The notes: generated by a model not told the origin, from the sequence alone. 39,285 nucleotides of DNA from an uncultured Bacteroidales bacterium (GCA_903899825.1 CAIUKU010000132.1:1-39285); one strand, 5' to 3'. Positions 25,304 through 34,581 are shown, counted from the stretch's first letter. Program-made: numbers and translations.

Positions 25304-25566
25304 GCGTTGTAGCAAGCTTATATTTTTTTACAAATGTATAATTTTTTTTAATGCAATAATATTTATAATTAACTCTGAGTTCCTCTCCTTTTAGGAGAGG
25401 TTAGGTGAGGTTGTCCAATTTTGCAAAACTATTATTTTGTTATTATGGCGTTATGGGCAATGGCGTTTTACTTAGGGTCAGTAAAAGTAGTAAGTACATT
25501 TGCAACCTCATCCCCGCTTCTCCTAAAAGGAGAAGAGTCAGATTCCCAGTAGTTTGGTATGTAAGT
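25304..25566 (+). repeat. Palindromic repeat unit 2 with inverted pair B
   Basis: Same order as unit 1: GCGTTGTAGCAAGCTTA, TTACAAATGTAT, AATGCAATAATATTTATAAT, then palindrome CCTCTCCTTTTAGGAGAGG at 25382-25400. After its GTTAGGTGAGGTTGT tail and spacer comes a reverse module (25502-25535: GCAACCTCATCCCCG and CTTCTCCTAAAAGGAGAAG). The 154-bp stretch 25382-25535 is thus a second inverted pair like 24418-24568. Confidence 0.85.
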
Positions 25567-25700
25567 GGGTTGTAGCAAGCTTAATATTTTTTACAAATGT
25601 ATGAAAGTTTTTTTAATGCAGTATTATTTATAATTAGCTCTGCTCTAACGCCTCTCCTTTTAGGAGAGGTTGGGTGAGGTTGTATAAAGTTTGCTCAAAT
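25567..25700 (+). repeat. Palindromic repeat unit 3
   Basis: GGGTTGTAGCAAGCTTA, TTTTTTACAAATGTATGAAAG, AATGCAGTATTATTTATAAT, TAGCTCTGCTCTAACG, then palindrome CCTCTCCTTTTAGGAGAGG at 25651-25669 and tail GTTGGGTGAGGTTGT. After this the similarity stops. Confidence 0.83.
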
Positions 25701-25810
25701 CAATCCTGAAAAAAGTACCCTTAATCCTCATTAAGAATCATAACAGGCTATCACCAGAAACCAGAATAGAGGTTCTCCTAATCAAATTTATCTTTATTTC
25801 AAAGCACTAA

Positions 25811-25897
25811 TATTTTAAAAAGCTCTGCTCTAACGCCTCTCATCTTAGGTTAGGTCGTGTTAATTTTGTATAACTATTATTTTCATGCCATTATATG
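25811..25897 (+). repeat. Degenerate palindromic repeat unit 4
   Basis: The 21 bases at 25821-25841 are identical to 25636-25656 in unit 3. The palindrome is broken (CCTCTCATCTTAGGTTAGG), but the tail GTCGTGTTAATTTTG and ACTATTATTTTCATGCCATTA still match the other copies. Confidence 0.75.
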
Positions 25898-25942
25898 CAG
25901 TGTACATCCTTTAAACAGAAGAAAGCAGGAAAAGAACAATGC

Positions 25943-25973
25943 AAAAAAAAAGCTCCAAACAGGAGCTTTTTTA
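25943..25973 (-). terminator. Intrinsic terminator of the OmpA/TPR lipoprotein gene
   Basis: AAAAAAGCTCC and GGAGCTTTTTT pair around an AAACA loop (stem core 25951-25956 with 25962-25967). On the minus strand a run of nine T follows, 20 bp past the stop codon at 25993. The plus strand also ends in T bases, so it could stop transcription from both sides. Confidence 0.87.
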
Positions 25974-25992
25974 ATAAAAATTTCAATAGTAA

Positions 25993-27798
25993 TTATTTGA
26001 TGGCATTTTCAAATTCAGCTGTTTTTGCAAATTTTGCAAATTCTAAATCGTCTTTTGCCTGTGCTTTAAATGAAGCATCCTGAGCAATGGCTTTTTTAAG
26101 GTTATCATATACCATATTGGCATTGTTATTTCTTGCAGCAATAATTGCGGCCAGGTAAAAAGTCTGAGCATCTTTTGTAGCACAATCAATCGTTGTAGCT
26201 GCTGAAGTAGCATTTCCGTTCAATAAGGAAGCTAAAGCCACATTGTAATCACAGGAAGTTTTTCCGAATGAACTTACAGCACCGGCATAATTGCCGTCTT
26301 TTATCATGATAACACCCAGATTATAGTTTTGGTTAATACCAGCTTTTTGAGCGGTTTCAAAATAGGCTTTTGCAGCTTTGTAATCTTTTTTCATCAGGGA
26401 AACTACCCCTAAATTATTGATTACAGTAGCATTATTGGGAGACAATGTATTTGCCTTTTCAAGGAAAGAAGATGCTTCGTTGGCATTTCCCTGTGCAATT
26501 GCTATGTAAGCAGCATTGTTATAGCCTTTCCAGTCTTTTGGATACACTGTGGTTGCAGCTTTGTATATTTTTAATTGTGTGTTTAAATCTTTGGTTAAGG
26601 TAGCAGCATATAATAATTCTTTGTTGTCTAAAGAATCAGGAGCTGTAGTTGATAACATAGCAATTCTTTCGTCAGATTTCTTAGGTTCAAGGAAATTAAC
26701 TGAAATTTCAGCTCTTCTTAATGGAGGAAGAATTTTGTCTTCAACTTGTTGGAAAACAACTGTCATGTTTCTCATTTCCTGTTCTCTTTTGTCTCTGTCC
26801 ACCTGAGCTTTGATTACATTGATCATGGTGTTTTTATCTTTGATATCAGATTTTTCCAATGATGCAAGGAAACCATCCCAGTCTTCGCCATTCGCTTTTA
26901 AGTTGTAAGTTACCACGTTTTTCAAATCCTTGAATTTGGTTTTGGTTTTTTTAGCCAGGTCTTTAATGAATTTGTCCAGTTGTTCTTCGGTATATTTATT
27001 AGCAGTTTTAGCTCTGTTTTCAGAAAGACCTGCATTCTTTTTTTCCTCGCCTTCTGGTGAAGCCCATGCAGTAATATCAATATTTTTAATTGCCCAGTTT
27101 TTAGCAATGGCATCGTTCATTTCCTTGATGCCCAATTGAGCTTCAACCGCTTTGTTCAGGTCGATTTTAAAGTTAAGGTTGAACATATTAACCAAAAAGT
27201 AAATTGTAGCTTTTTTATTAAGAACGGTTTCTTTTTCATAACCATCAGGTGTCAAAATTGAAGCACCAGTAGTTTTAATTCTTTGAGAGGTATAAATTAA
27301 GCCATCAGCCAGTTTGGTTTCACCCAATTCAACTGCTTTTTTTAATCCTTTCACGTTTTCTCTTGTTGAGCTTTCTTTTACAGCTTCTTTAGCCAGATGA
27401 GCAACAGGATTTACCACCAGTTGTGATTTATTCATTTCAGGTTTATAGTCAATTACATCAGAGTAGGTAAACGATCCGCCTGTTTTGCTGTTAATGGTTG
27501 TTCCTTCGCCTTCTGCTTTTTCACCTTTCAAATAGAAAGATTTCAAAGTTGTACTTCCACCTTCATATTTTAAAACAGGTTGAATAAAAGCACCGGCTTT
27601 TTTATTAAAATAACCTGCAGGGATAGTACCTTTTATGCTAACGGCTACTTTATCACCATGAACTTCTAATGGATTAGGAGTAACCTCATATTTTACTTCT
27701 CCGTATTTTTTTACCATTTTGCTGAGGCTGTTGCATCCAGCAAACAAAACACTTACTAAAAATAAGGCTGATAAAAGTTTAATACTCTTGTTTTTCAT
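25993..27798 (-). CDS. Lipoprotein with OmpA-like segment and TPR repeats
   Basis: A 601-aa lipoprotein (signal ends VLFAGC, Cys22). Residues 30-190 form a beta-rich domain; around 240-275 is an OmpA-like stretch (INITAWASPEGEEKKNAGLSENRA in spirit: ITAWASPEGE...LSENRAKTANKY) of the type that can touch peptidoglycan. Residues 395-590 are TPR-like helix pairs (WKGYNNAAYIAIAQGNANEASSFLEKA, NNATVINNLGVVSLMKKDYKAAKAYFETA). Similar proteins occur across Bacteroidota and are thought to be envelope scaffold lipoproteins; the precise role is not known to me. It has its own promoter and a strong terminator. Confidence 0.82.
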   Translation of the reverse strand: MKNKSIKLLSALFLVSVLFAGCNSLSKMVKKYGEVKYEVTPNPLEVHGDKVAVSIKGTIPAGYFNKKAGAFIQPVLKYEGGSTTLKSFYLKGEKAEGEGTTINSKTGGSFTYSDVIDYKPEMNKSQLVVNPVAHLAKEAVKESSTRENVKGLKKAVELGETKLADGLIYTSQRIKTTGASILTPDGYEKETVLNKKATIYFLVNMFNLNFKIDLNKAVEAQLGIKEMNDAIAKNWAIKNIDITAWASPEGEEKKNAGLSENRAKTANKYTEEQLDKFIKDLAKKTKTKFKDLKNVVTYNLKANGEDWDGFLASLEKSDIKDKNTMINVIKAQVDRDKREQEMRNMTVVFQQVEDKILPPLRRAEISVNFLEPKKSDERIAMLSTTAPDSLDNKELLYAATLTKDLNTQLKIYKAATTVYPKDWKGYNNAAYIAIAQGNANEASSFLEKANTLSPNNATVINNLGVVSLMKKDYKAAKAYFETAQKAGINQNYNLGVIMIKDGNYAGAVSSFGKTSCDYNVALASLLNGNATSAATTIDCATKDAQTFYLAAIIAARNNNANMVYDNLKKAIAQDASFKAQAKDDLEFAKFAKTAEFENAIK

Positions 27799-27843
27799 TG
27801 TATTATAAATTAAAATATTAATAATTAAAAGTCAATTTTTTTG

Positions 27844-27874
27844 CAAATATAAGACAAAAATGTGAGTACACAAT
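27844..27874 (-). promoter_or_regulatory. Bacteroidota promoter for the OmpA/TPR lipoprotein
   Basis: On the minus strand TATATTTG (27844-27851), 19 nt, and ATTG (27871-27874), one base off the -33 TTTG. The leader would be about 40 nt. Confidence 0.62.
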
Positions 27875-27922
27875 ATATATTGTGTAAAAAAAAGTAATAA
27901 ATAATTGTTATTAAAACAATTA

Positions 27923-28861
27923 CTAATATAATTTTTCACGTTTTTTCAAATAAGGATACAAAACCTGATGAAAACCAAGATTGATATCTGCTTCAATAAA
28001 ATCAATTTTATAGTGTGCACATCGGGTCTTTAGCTCATTTTCAAAAGTTTTTACAGCATCAATATAATTTGTTCTTACTTCGGATGGGTTTATTTTAAGT
28101 TCTCTGCTGTTTTCAACATCAATAAATTTATAGGGCCGGTTGTCAAATTCAAAATTCAGTTCTTTGTTTTTGTCCGTAACATGAAAAAGAATGACTTCAT
28201 GTTTGTTGTATTTCAAATGTTGCAAAGCCTGAAACATATCTTCCGCTTTTCCTTTATTTTCGAACATATCACTAAAAATAATGATGAGCGAACGTTTGTG
28301 AATACCTTCGGCAATCAGATGCAGGGCTTCAGCAGCAGAAGTTTTTTTACGTATTTCGGTTGAAATAGGCGTTAAAAGCTCTTCCAGCTTATTATAAATG
28401 AGTTTATGATGGGTTAAGGTTGATTTACAGGGTGTATGAGTTTCCAGTTGTTCGGCAAAAACACTTAAACCTACAGCGTCTCTTTGTTTTCGCAACATAT
28501 ACATAATGGCAGCTACAGCATACACCGAAAATGAAATTTTATTTGGTTTTTCAAAACTCACTTCCTGATTAAACGGGTAATACATGGATGAAGAGTCATC
28601 TATTACAAGCTGACAGCGTAAATTAGTTTCTTCTTCGAAACGTTTTACGAAAAGTTTATCGGTGCGTCCGTATAATTTCCAATCGACATGCTTTACAGAC
28701 TCCCCGGAATTATAAAGGCGGTGTTCGGCAAATTCTACCGAAAAGCCATGCAACGGACTTTTGTGTAAACCGGTAATAAAACCCTCAACAACCTGCCGGG
28801 CAATAAACTCTAAGGAGCCGAAGGGTGATATCCGGCTTTGATCAATATTTTTTTCTACCAT
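27923..28861 (-). CDS. DUF58 domain protein
   Basis: A 312-aa cytoplasmic protein with the DUF58 core GESVKHVDWKLYGRTDKLFVKRFEEE (about 53-78), followed by a von Willebrand A-like fold with a MIDAS start DDSSSMY (about 91-97). DUF58 proteins usually work beside MoxR AAA ATPases in envelope assembly or BatA-type stress systems. Here no MoxR gene is in view. It follows trxA by 17 nt on the same strand, so the two are probably one transcript. Length is typical for the short, soluble DUF58 type. Confidence 0.9.
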   Translation of the reverse strand: MVEKNIDQSRISPFGSLEFIARQVVEGFITGLHKSPLHGFSVEFAEHRLYNSGESVKHVDWKLYGRTDKLFVKRFEEETNLRCQLVIDDSSSMYYPFNQEVSFEKPNKISFSVYAVAAIMYMLRKQRDAVGLSVFAEQLETHTPCKSTLTHHKLIYNKLEELLTPISTEIRKKTSAAEALHLIAEGIHKRSLIIIFSDMFENKGKAEDMFQALQHLKYNKHEVILFHVTDKNKELNFEFDNRPYKFIDVENSRELKINPSEVRTNYIDAVKTFENELKTRCAHYKIDFIEADINLGFHQVLYPYLKKREKLY

Positions 28862-28878
28862 AAATGGTTTTCTAGAGC

Positions 28879-29196
28879 TTATAACAGCGCCTCTAATTTG
28901 CTGATAAGTACATTTTTAGGAACGGCACCCACTTGCTTGTCGACGATTTCTCCGTTTTTGAAAAATAAAATGGTTGGAATATTTCTGATACCATAACGGG
29001 AAGTAGTAGCTGGGTTACTGTCTACATCCAGTTTTCCTACTACGGCTCTGCCCTCAAATTCTTTGGCTATTTCTTCAACAATGGGGCCGAGCATTCGGCA
29101 GGGTCCGCACCATTCAGCCCATAAATCAATAATTACCGGTTTGTCTGATTTCAGGACAATTTCTTCGAAATTTCCATCTGTAATTGCTAATGCCAT
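28879..29196 (-). CDS. trxA: Thioredoxin
   Basis: A 105-aa thioredoxin with the active-site WCGPC (Cys32, Cys35 region) in LWAEWCGPCRMLGP, the buried Asp in IIDLW, and the cis-proline NIPTILFFKNGE. It has no signal peptide, so it is the cytoplasmic dithiol reductant for ribonucleotide reductase and other targets. It is the first gene of a two-gene unit with the DUF58 gene and has its own promoter. Confidence 0.96.
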   Translation of the reverse strand: MALAITDGNFEEIVLKSDKPVIIDLWAEWCGPCRMLGPIVEEIAKEFEGRAVVGKLDVDSNPATTSRYGIRNIPTILFFKNGEIVDKQVGAVPKNVLISKLEALL

Positions 29197-29235
29197 AACT
29201 ATAATATTAAAAATTTTTCTTGTTTTTTTCTTTTA

Positions 29236-29267
29236 CAAACATACAACAAATTTTTTATAGTGCTAAA
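29236..29267 (-). promoter_or_regulatory. trxA: Bacteroidota promoter for trxA
   Basis: On the minus strand TATGTTTG (29236-29243), an exact -7 match, with TTTA (29264-29267) 20 nt upstream. The ATG at 29196 is 39 nt after the -7 box. Confidence 0.58.
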
Positions 29268-29406
29268 AATAATTTAATAATTTATCTCAATTCTTGATTT
29301 GAATAAGTCATTCGTCGCTCCAGATTTCAATCAGTCTTTTTCACTGAATTGAAAAACATAAAATTATTAAAAGCGCTGCTTTAATAGAGATTCTCAGTTT
29401 TAAAAA

Positions 29407-32400
29407 TTATTTACTGCCCACTACCTCTATCCAATTTCCGGCATACCTTGCATTAATGGTATTGTCGTACATGGCTTCGCAACTTACTGTTGGTAAATAA
29501 AATTTTCCCAGATAGCTTGTATTGAGCATGATTTTAAAGGTTTTGGACTGATGCTGATTCAGGTCGAAATAGGTATAAACCCTGTCGTCGCGTATATCCT
29601 GGTAATTAAAGTAAGAAGCATTGGTATTGGATTGCGCAAATTCGCTCATACGTGCATTGAAAATCTCCCAGCCTGAAGGGAAAATCTGAGTCAAAGCCAG
29701 TTGTTTGTAAACACCTCTGCTTCCCGGATTGGTAACGCAGACTTCAACTGTAAAATTAGTCCCTTGTTCTAAGCTTGCCGGATTGATACGCTGCCCTGTC
29801 ATATTTTTATATTCAACTGTCATTTTCAAATCATTCTGAACAGAAGTTTTATCACCTGTTGCTGGAATTCCCTGTGTAACTACACGGGCATACAATATGT
29901 TTTTACCGGAATTACTTATTTGAACAATCCCCTTTTTTGTATTTTGCCTGACTCCTAAATCAGTTGTTGAAATCGATTTTTTAGTTTGAATCACTATAGC
30001 TTGGTTCCCATCGGCTTTATAGGAAATATTTATTCCAGAACCCGCAGCATCACCAGCAAACCTTGAAATAGCAATCAGACAATAAGCTGTGGATTGGGTA
30101 CTCATCCATTCGCTTTTACATAGCTGGGCAGAAATATCTCTCACCAGCGGAGCTGCTTTTGCTTTCTGGTTCATCAGACACAAACATTGTACTATCATGG
30201 CTTTGTCTCTTACATCCGAACCATAAGTGTACCAAAGTTCACGATAAGGCTTGATATAAGTTGGTGCATTGGCAATTAAATTTTTTGCAACTTCCGGTTT
30301 TCCGGCCAGCTGATAGGCTGCAGCCAACTGCCAGCGTGCAGTCAAAGAAAGTCCTTTGAATTCATACAATTTATTCATTGCTCCCAGTTCGGGAGATTTG
30401 GCAAGCGCCAGTGTATACAGGCGGTAAGCCTGGATAAGGTCATCATTATAATAGCTTGCATTGATTGACCAGCTTACAGCTTTTTGTTTCTGGTATTTTT
30501 TCCAGGCAGCGATGAAACCCATTGGCAATTGATAACCTTTCATTTCAGCTTCCAGCATAAAATGCCCGGCATAATTACTTCCCCAATCGTCAGCATATTG
30601 AGCACCCTCCCAATAACCCAGTCCACCATTGTTAAGCTGAAAAGACTTTAAACGCTGGATGGCTGCTTTGATGTTTTGTTCTGTTCTTGCTTTTTGATTG
30701 ACCGATAAATCAACCAAACCTGCAATATATAATTGCGGGAAAACAGTTGAGGTTGTTTGTTCTATACAACCATGCGGATATTCAATCAAATAGCTTAAGC
30801 GTTTTTCGAGATTTAACGGTGGAATGGAAGAAACTTCCATCTTTGCCTTATTAGTCCCTTGCATACCAATGAGCTGATAATTTGCATTCCAGGTTTTACC
30901 GGGTTGAATAATACTTTCAACCACATCTGTAACTTTAGGATTTGGATTGCGAATGTCAATTTCAATATCATGAACTGCTTTTTGGCTGCCACTTGTAGCA
31001 ATAATTTTAATTTTGCCAACACCTGTTATTTCTTTCACTTTCAATTCAAAATTAAGCATTTCATCGCCGGGTGTTTTAAATGTCAAACTTCGGGTGTTGC
31101 TTCCATTTATTGTAAATTGATTGTCAGCAATAATCTGTACTTTAACATCACGTATGGATTTTTCCATAGCAAAAACACTTACCGGTAGCTTTACCGTTTC
31201 ACCAGGACCGACAACCCTTGGCAAAGTACCCAGCACCATCAGAGGTTTACGAACAGCCACTGCTTTTTCGGCACATCCGTATTTGCCTTTGTCACCAGCA
31301 ACCACCATTACCCGAACCGAACCAACATATTGAGGCATTTTAAAACTATGGGTTTTTGATTGTCCTTTGCCCAATTCGAAGGGACCTAAGAATTTAACCA
31401 TTGGAATAAAACGGTTGGCTTTCAAGCTGCCTTTATTTAATCCTTCACCATCGCCGCCAATGCTCAAAATACGCTGTAATTCACCGGTGTAAGCTCCCAT
31501 TACCATATCAAACAAATCCCAGGTTTTAATTCCCAGTGCTTCGCGTGCATAAAATGCCAGCCAGGGGTTGGGTGTTTTAAACCTTGTTAAATCAAGCAAG
31601 CCTTCGTCCACAATGGCAAGGGTATAGGTCATCGGTTTCCCTTTTTCTTCTTTCACCGTGATGGATGCATGCTGTTCCGGGAGCAAGACATTTTTCATAG
31701 CAATTACAGGTGAAAGGTGTGTATTGGGATCTTCCACTAAAATAGGAAGGATGCCATACAAACGAATGGGCAAATCATTTACGGTTTGGGCATGCGGTTG
31801 AATCAAGGTCACATAGGCATAACAATTGGGCGCCATTTCTTCACTAACGTCAAAAACGAATTCTGTATTTCCTTGTTTCGTTGGGATCCAGAATGATTTT
31901 AATACTTTTGAACCGGTTTCCAGTGTAAGTAAAGCCCTTCCGTCAGCAGATGTCGGAATGGTAATTTTTACTTTTTCCCCGACATTGTATTTTTCTTTAT
32001 CTGCTGTAAAAGTAAGCATGGTAGCAGCTTGCTTTTCGCCACCGGGAGCACGGGAATAGCCATACCAATCAACATATACAACTTTTCCAGAACTATGCCC
32101 CGATTTTTGATCGGTTACTTTTATCAAATAACGTCCCCAATTGTCGTGATCAATATTAAGTTTATAAATTCCTTTTCCTCCTGTTGTTGAAATTGTTGAA
32201 GAATCTTTTAACTGACTGTAGGAAGTTGAAATAAAATCAGCCTGAGAACCCGATTCTGAATTGTCCCACCACCAGCGCCATTCAATTTTATACAATTCTA
32301 CCTTTAATTTGTTGGAAGGAACAATCATGCCATTGTAATCCAGATTCAACAAATTGACGGAATATGATTTATCGGTATACAACATCCGGTCATTGTTCGA

Positions 32401-34581
32401 ATTCTGTGGTACACTTATGCCGGCATAGCTCAGATAAGGATAATAAGGGAGTGTAAATCTGTCAACACTGAAGTCGCCACCTGCTTCAAATACAGTGGTT
32501 TCAAAATTGGCTTTCAACATACCCGGAGCAGCCGTTGTAATATTTATATCCGGGTTTATGATAGCTTTCCCCGATTCATCTAAGTTTCCGCTAAAAATAC
32601 TGATATTTTCTGAAGAAAATCCGGAACCTGGGTTATCAAAAATATAGTTTGGATATTTTTTAAAAGTAGTAGTTGAACGGCTTAGTGTAAGGTTTACTGT
32701 AGCTTTCAGGTTTCTAGCAATTGCACCGGTTAGCCAGTGGACTTCAAGATTTCCTCTTGCAGCATCATTCTTTATCAGGTATTCTTTCCCAAATCCAAAT
32801 TTAATTTTCAAACGATTGGGTTTAACCGTTTCGATCTTAAGATTTTTCTGAAATTCAACACCTCCAACCTTAACTTTTGCCTGCCAGTTGCCGGTGGCTG
32901 CATTGCGTTCTGTTGCGGTCCGGAAATCGTAAAATCCATTCATGGAAGTTGTTTTGATCATTCTTTTTACAATCTGACCATTGGGATTGATCAGGTCGAA
33001 AGTAACCGGATGGTTTCCGGGCAGTATTTTTTCTTTATCTTCTAAAATGAAAGTGAGATAGAGTGAATCTCCGGGACGCCAAACGCCACGTTCACCATAA
33101 ATAAATCCTTTTAGCCCTTTTTGAACAGTTTCTCCACTTACATCAAACATACTCAGTGATAAACTAGCGCCTTCCACCATTTTCAGATAGCCCCGCTGAT
33201 CATCTTTCTTTGCAATCAATACAAATGGTCTTCTTTTTAACTTGATTTCAGCCATTCCATCTTGATTGGTAGTAACACTTCCTAATAATTGCTGCTGATA
33301 ATCGTAAAATTCAACGCTGGCGTTGGAAATGGGATGGGTAGTTACCAGATTGGTAATATATACATTAAAATTTCCTGAACTGCCTGCTTTTGCAATAATA
33401 CCCAAATCGGAAGCCAACACATTGCGAATGACAGCTTTTTGATTATAATAAGATTTGTTACATGGATTATCACGCTGATCCCAATCGTAATCATAATATC
33501 CTTCATCATCATAATAATCACCATAATAGTAATTATCATAATACCAGCCGTCTTCTCTTTCATTGTCATCGTTCCATGAAACCAGGTCAATATCAGCACT
33601 TTCTGCTTCTCCTTCACATGCATAAGTTGAATATTGTTTTTTAAAACTTATTCGTACCGAGTAGATTGAACCTGCTTCTGTTTTGATAAGTTGAGAAAGA
33701 TCTATCGAAAAACGGTTCCATTTTCCATAATTTAGCACATTATTTAAAGGCATGGTCTTTTTAAGAACGGTTCGTCCAACTCTTGCCAGTTGCTCCTGAC
33801 CACTCAGGTCGTTTACCTGTAAAAACTGTATGATATTATTTTCATAAATACGGGTCACTTTTATATCAATAGCTTTCAGGTTAACTGCTTCAAAAGCTAA
33901 CATTAATCCATTGGAAGAAGGCATAATTACACCATTTCCGATAAAACGGACATTGGGTTTGATGTCTTCGAAAGTAATTTCTTTATTTAAAGTAAGTCCT
34001 AATGTCTCCCCGTTCATGTTCTTTACAGAAGATTCAATTGTAAGAGTAGCATCTCCTGATTTTTTAAGCGGTGGATAAATCCGCAATTCATTGTCTTCAA
34101 TTGCATACCGCAAATCCATTGATTTTGCAATTTTAATCAGTCCTTCAAGGTTCTGGTTTTCCATCAAAGGATCTGAGAATTGCACCAGTAAATATTGCTC
34201 CTGTCCTTCCACCAGTCTAACATTGGTTATTTTAAAATCACCTAAATTCGGTATCTCGACCGTTTGTTCTCCCTTGGTTTTTGCCTCAATTGGTTTCCCT
34301 TTATATGAAAGACATACAAAGCTTTTTGATTTCCCACGTACCACTGAATCAACCTGAAAATAATGTATTTTTTTTTGAGCATCATGCACCCAATTTATCG
34401 ACAATGGCTTGTCTCCCTGTTTGGCAGTTAAGACTTTTTCAATCTGCAAATCATCGGCTATATCAGCAGTATGTAGCGTCCCGTATAATTTTTCTAATGT
34501 TAAATCCGATTTATTATATGCTTTATGGTTTTCAATTTTGATTTCATAATCCTGTTGCATGGTTTGAAACTGAAATTCCAT
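29407..34581 (-). CDS. Alpha-2-macroglobulin family protein, main fragment (frameshifted from its N-terminus)
   Basis: This 1724-aa reading frame is a bacterial alpha-2-macroglobulin without its first ~130 residues. It has MG/MG2-type beta domains (about 1-800), a Tyr/Asp-rich low-complexity loop (about 325-370), the bait and MG7-10 region, and the thioester motif GCIEQTT with Cys1272, which starts an alpha-helical thioester domain (WEGAQYADDWGSNYAGHFMLEAEMKGY). Bacterial members trap proteases in the periplasm and are thought to protect the envelope. As read, it lacks any export signal; the missing signal anchor lies in the overlapping frame at 34544-34972. Deleting one A from an A6 run (34584-34589) would join both into one ~1854-aa protein. 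No pbpC gene follows, unlike the common a2m-pbpC pair. Confidence 0.85.
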   Translation of the reverse strand: MEFQFQTMQQDYEIKIENHKAYNKSDLTLEKLYGTLHTADIADDLQIEKVLTAKQGDKPLSINWVHDAQKKIHYFQVDSVVRGKSKSFVCLSYKGKPIEAKTKGEQTVEIPNLGDFKITNVRLVEGQEQYLLVQFSDPLMENQNLEGLIKIAKSMDLRYAIEDNELRIYPPLKKSGDATLTIESSVKNMNGETLGLTLNKEITFEDIKPNVRFIGNGVIMPSSNGLMLAFEAVNLKAIDIKVTRIYENNIIQFLQVNDLSGQEQLARVGRTVLKKTMPLNNVLNYGKWNRFSIDLSQLIKTEAGSIYSVRISFKKQYSTYACEGEAESADIDLVSWNDDNEREDGWYYDNYYYGDYYDDEGYYDYDWDQRDNPCNKSYYNQKAVIRNVLASDLGIIAKAGSSGNFNVYITNLVTTHPISNASVEFYDYQQQLLGSVTTNQDGMAEIKLKRRPFVLIAKKDDQRGYLKMVEGASLSLSMFDVSGETVQKGLKGFIYGERGVWRPGDSLYLTFILEDKEKILPGNHPVTFDLINPNGQIVKRMIKTTSMNGFYDFRTATERNAATGNWQAKVKVGGVEFQKNLKIETVKPNRLKIKFGFGKEYLIKNDAARGNLEVHWLTGAIARNLKATVNLTLSRSTTTFKKYPNYIFDNPGSGFSSENISIFSGNLDESGKAIINPDINITTAAPGMLKANFETTVFEAGGDFSVDRFTLPYYPYLSYAGISVPQNSNNDRMLYTDKSYSVNLLNLDYNGMIVPSNKLKVELYKIEWRWWWDNSESGSQADFISTSYSQLKDSSTISTTGGKGIYKLNIDHDNWGRYLIKVTDQKSGHSSGKVVYVDWYGYSRAPGGEKQAATMLTFTADKEKYNVGEKVKITIPTSADGRALLTLETGSKVLKSFWIPTKQGNTEFVFDVSEEMAPNCYAYVTLIQPHAQTVNDLPIRLYGILPILVEDPNTHLSPVIAMKNVLLPEQHASITVKEEKGKPMTYTLAIVDEGLLDLTRFKTPNPWLAFYAREALGIKTWDLFDMVMGAYTGELQRILSIGGDGEGLNKGSLKANRFIPMVKFLGPFELGKGQSKTHSFKMPQYVGSVRVMVVAGDKGKYGCAEKAVAVRKPLMVLGTLPRVVGPGETVKLPVSVFAMEKSIRDVKVQIIADNQFTINGSNTRSLTFKTPGDEMLNFELKVKEITGVGKIKIIATSGSQKAVHDIEIDIRNPNPKVTDVVESIIQPGKTWNANYQLIGMQGTNKAKMEVSSIPPLNLEKRLSYLIEYPHGCIEQTTSTVFPQLYIAGLVDLSVNQKARTEQNIKAAIQRLKSFQLNNGGLGYWEGAQYADDWGSNYAGHFMLEAEMKGYQLPMGFIAAWKKYQKQKAVSWSINASYYNDDLIQAYRLYTLALAKSPELGAMNKLYEFKGLSLTARWQLAAAYQLAGKPEVAKNLIANAPTYIKPYRELWYTYGSDVRDKAMIVQCLCLMNQKAKAAPLVRDISAQLCKSEWMSTQSTAYCLIAISRFAGDAAGSGINISYKADGNQAIVIQTKKSISTTDLGVRQNTKKGIVQISNSGKNILYARVVTQGIPATGDKTSVQNDLKMTVEYKNMTGQRINPASLEQGTNFTVEVCVTNPGSRGVYKQLALTQIFPSGWEIFNARMSEFAQSNTNASYFNYQDIRDDRVYTYFDLNQHQSKTFKIMLNTSYLGKFYLPTVSCEAMYDNTINARYAGNWIEVVGSK

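Larger units (their letters stand above)
25038..25992. other. 955-bp gene-free repeat cluster
   Basis: No coding sequence apart from shadows. It is filled by a direct repeat, four longer repeat units each with a palindromic core, one inverted pair, and at its right end the terminator of the next gene. The part 25700-25800 shows no repeat or gene. Confidence 0.75.

Noticed and set aside
24418-25897. CRISPR array
   Set aside because: The repeated words are palindromes of about 19 bp with a conserved context at irregular spacing (roughly 115-155 bp) and in both orientations. There are no regular 30-40 bp spacers and no cas genes.
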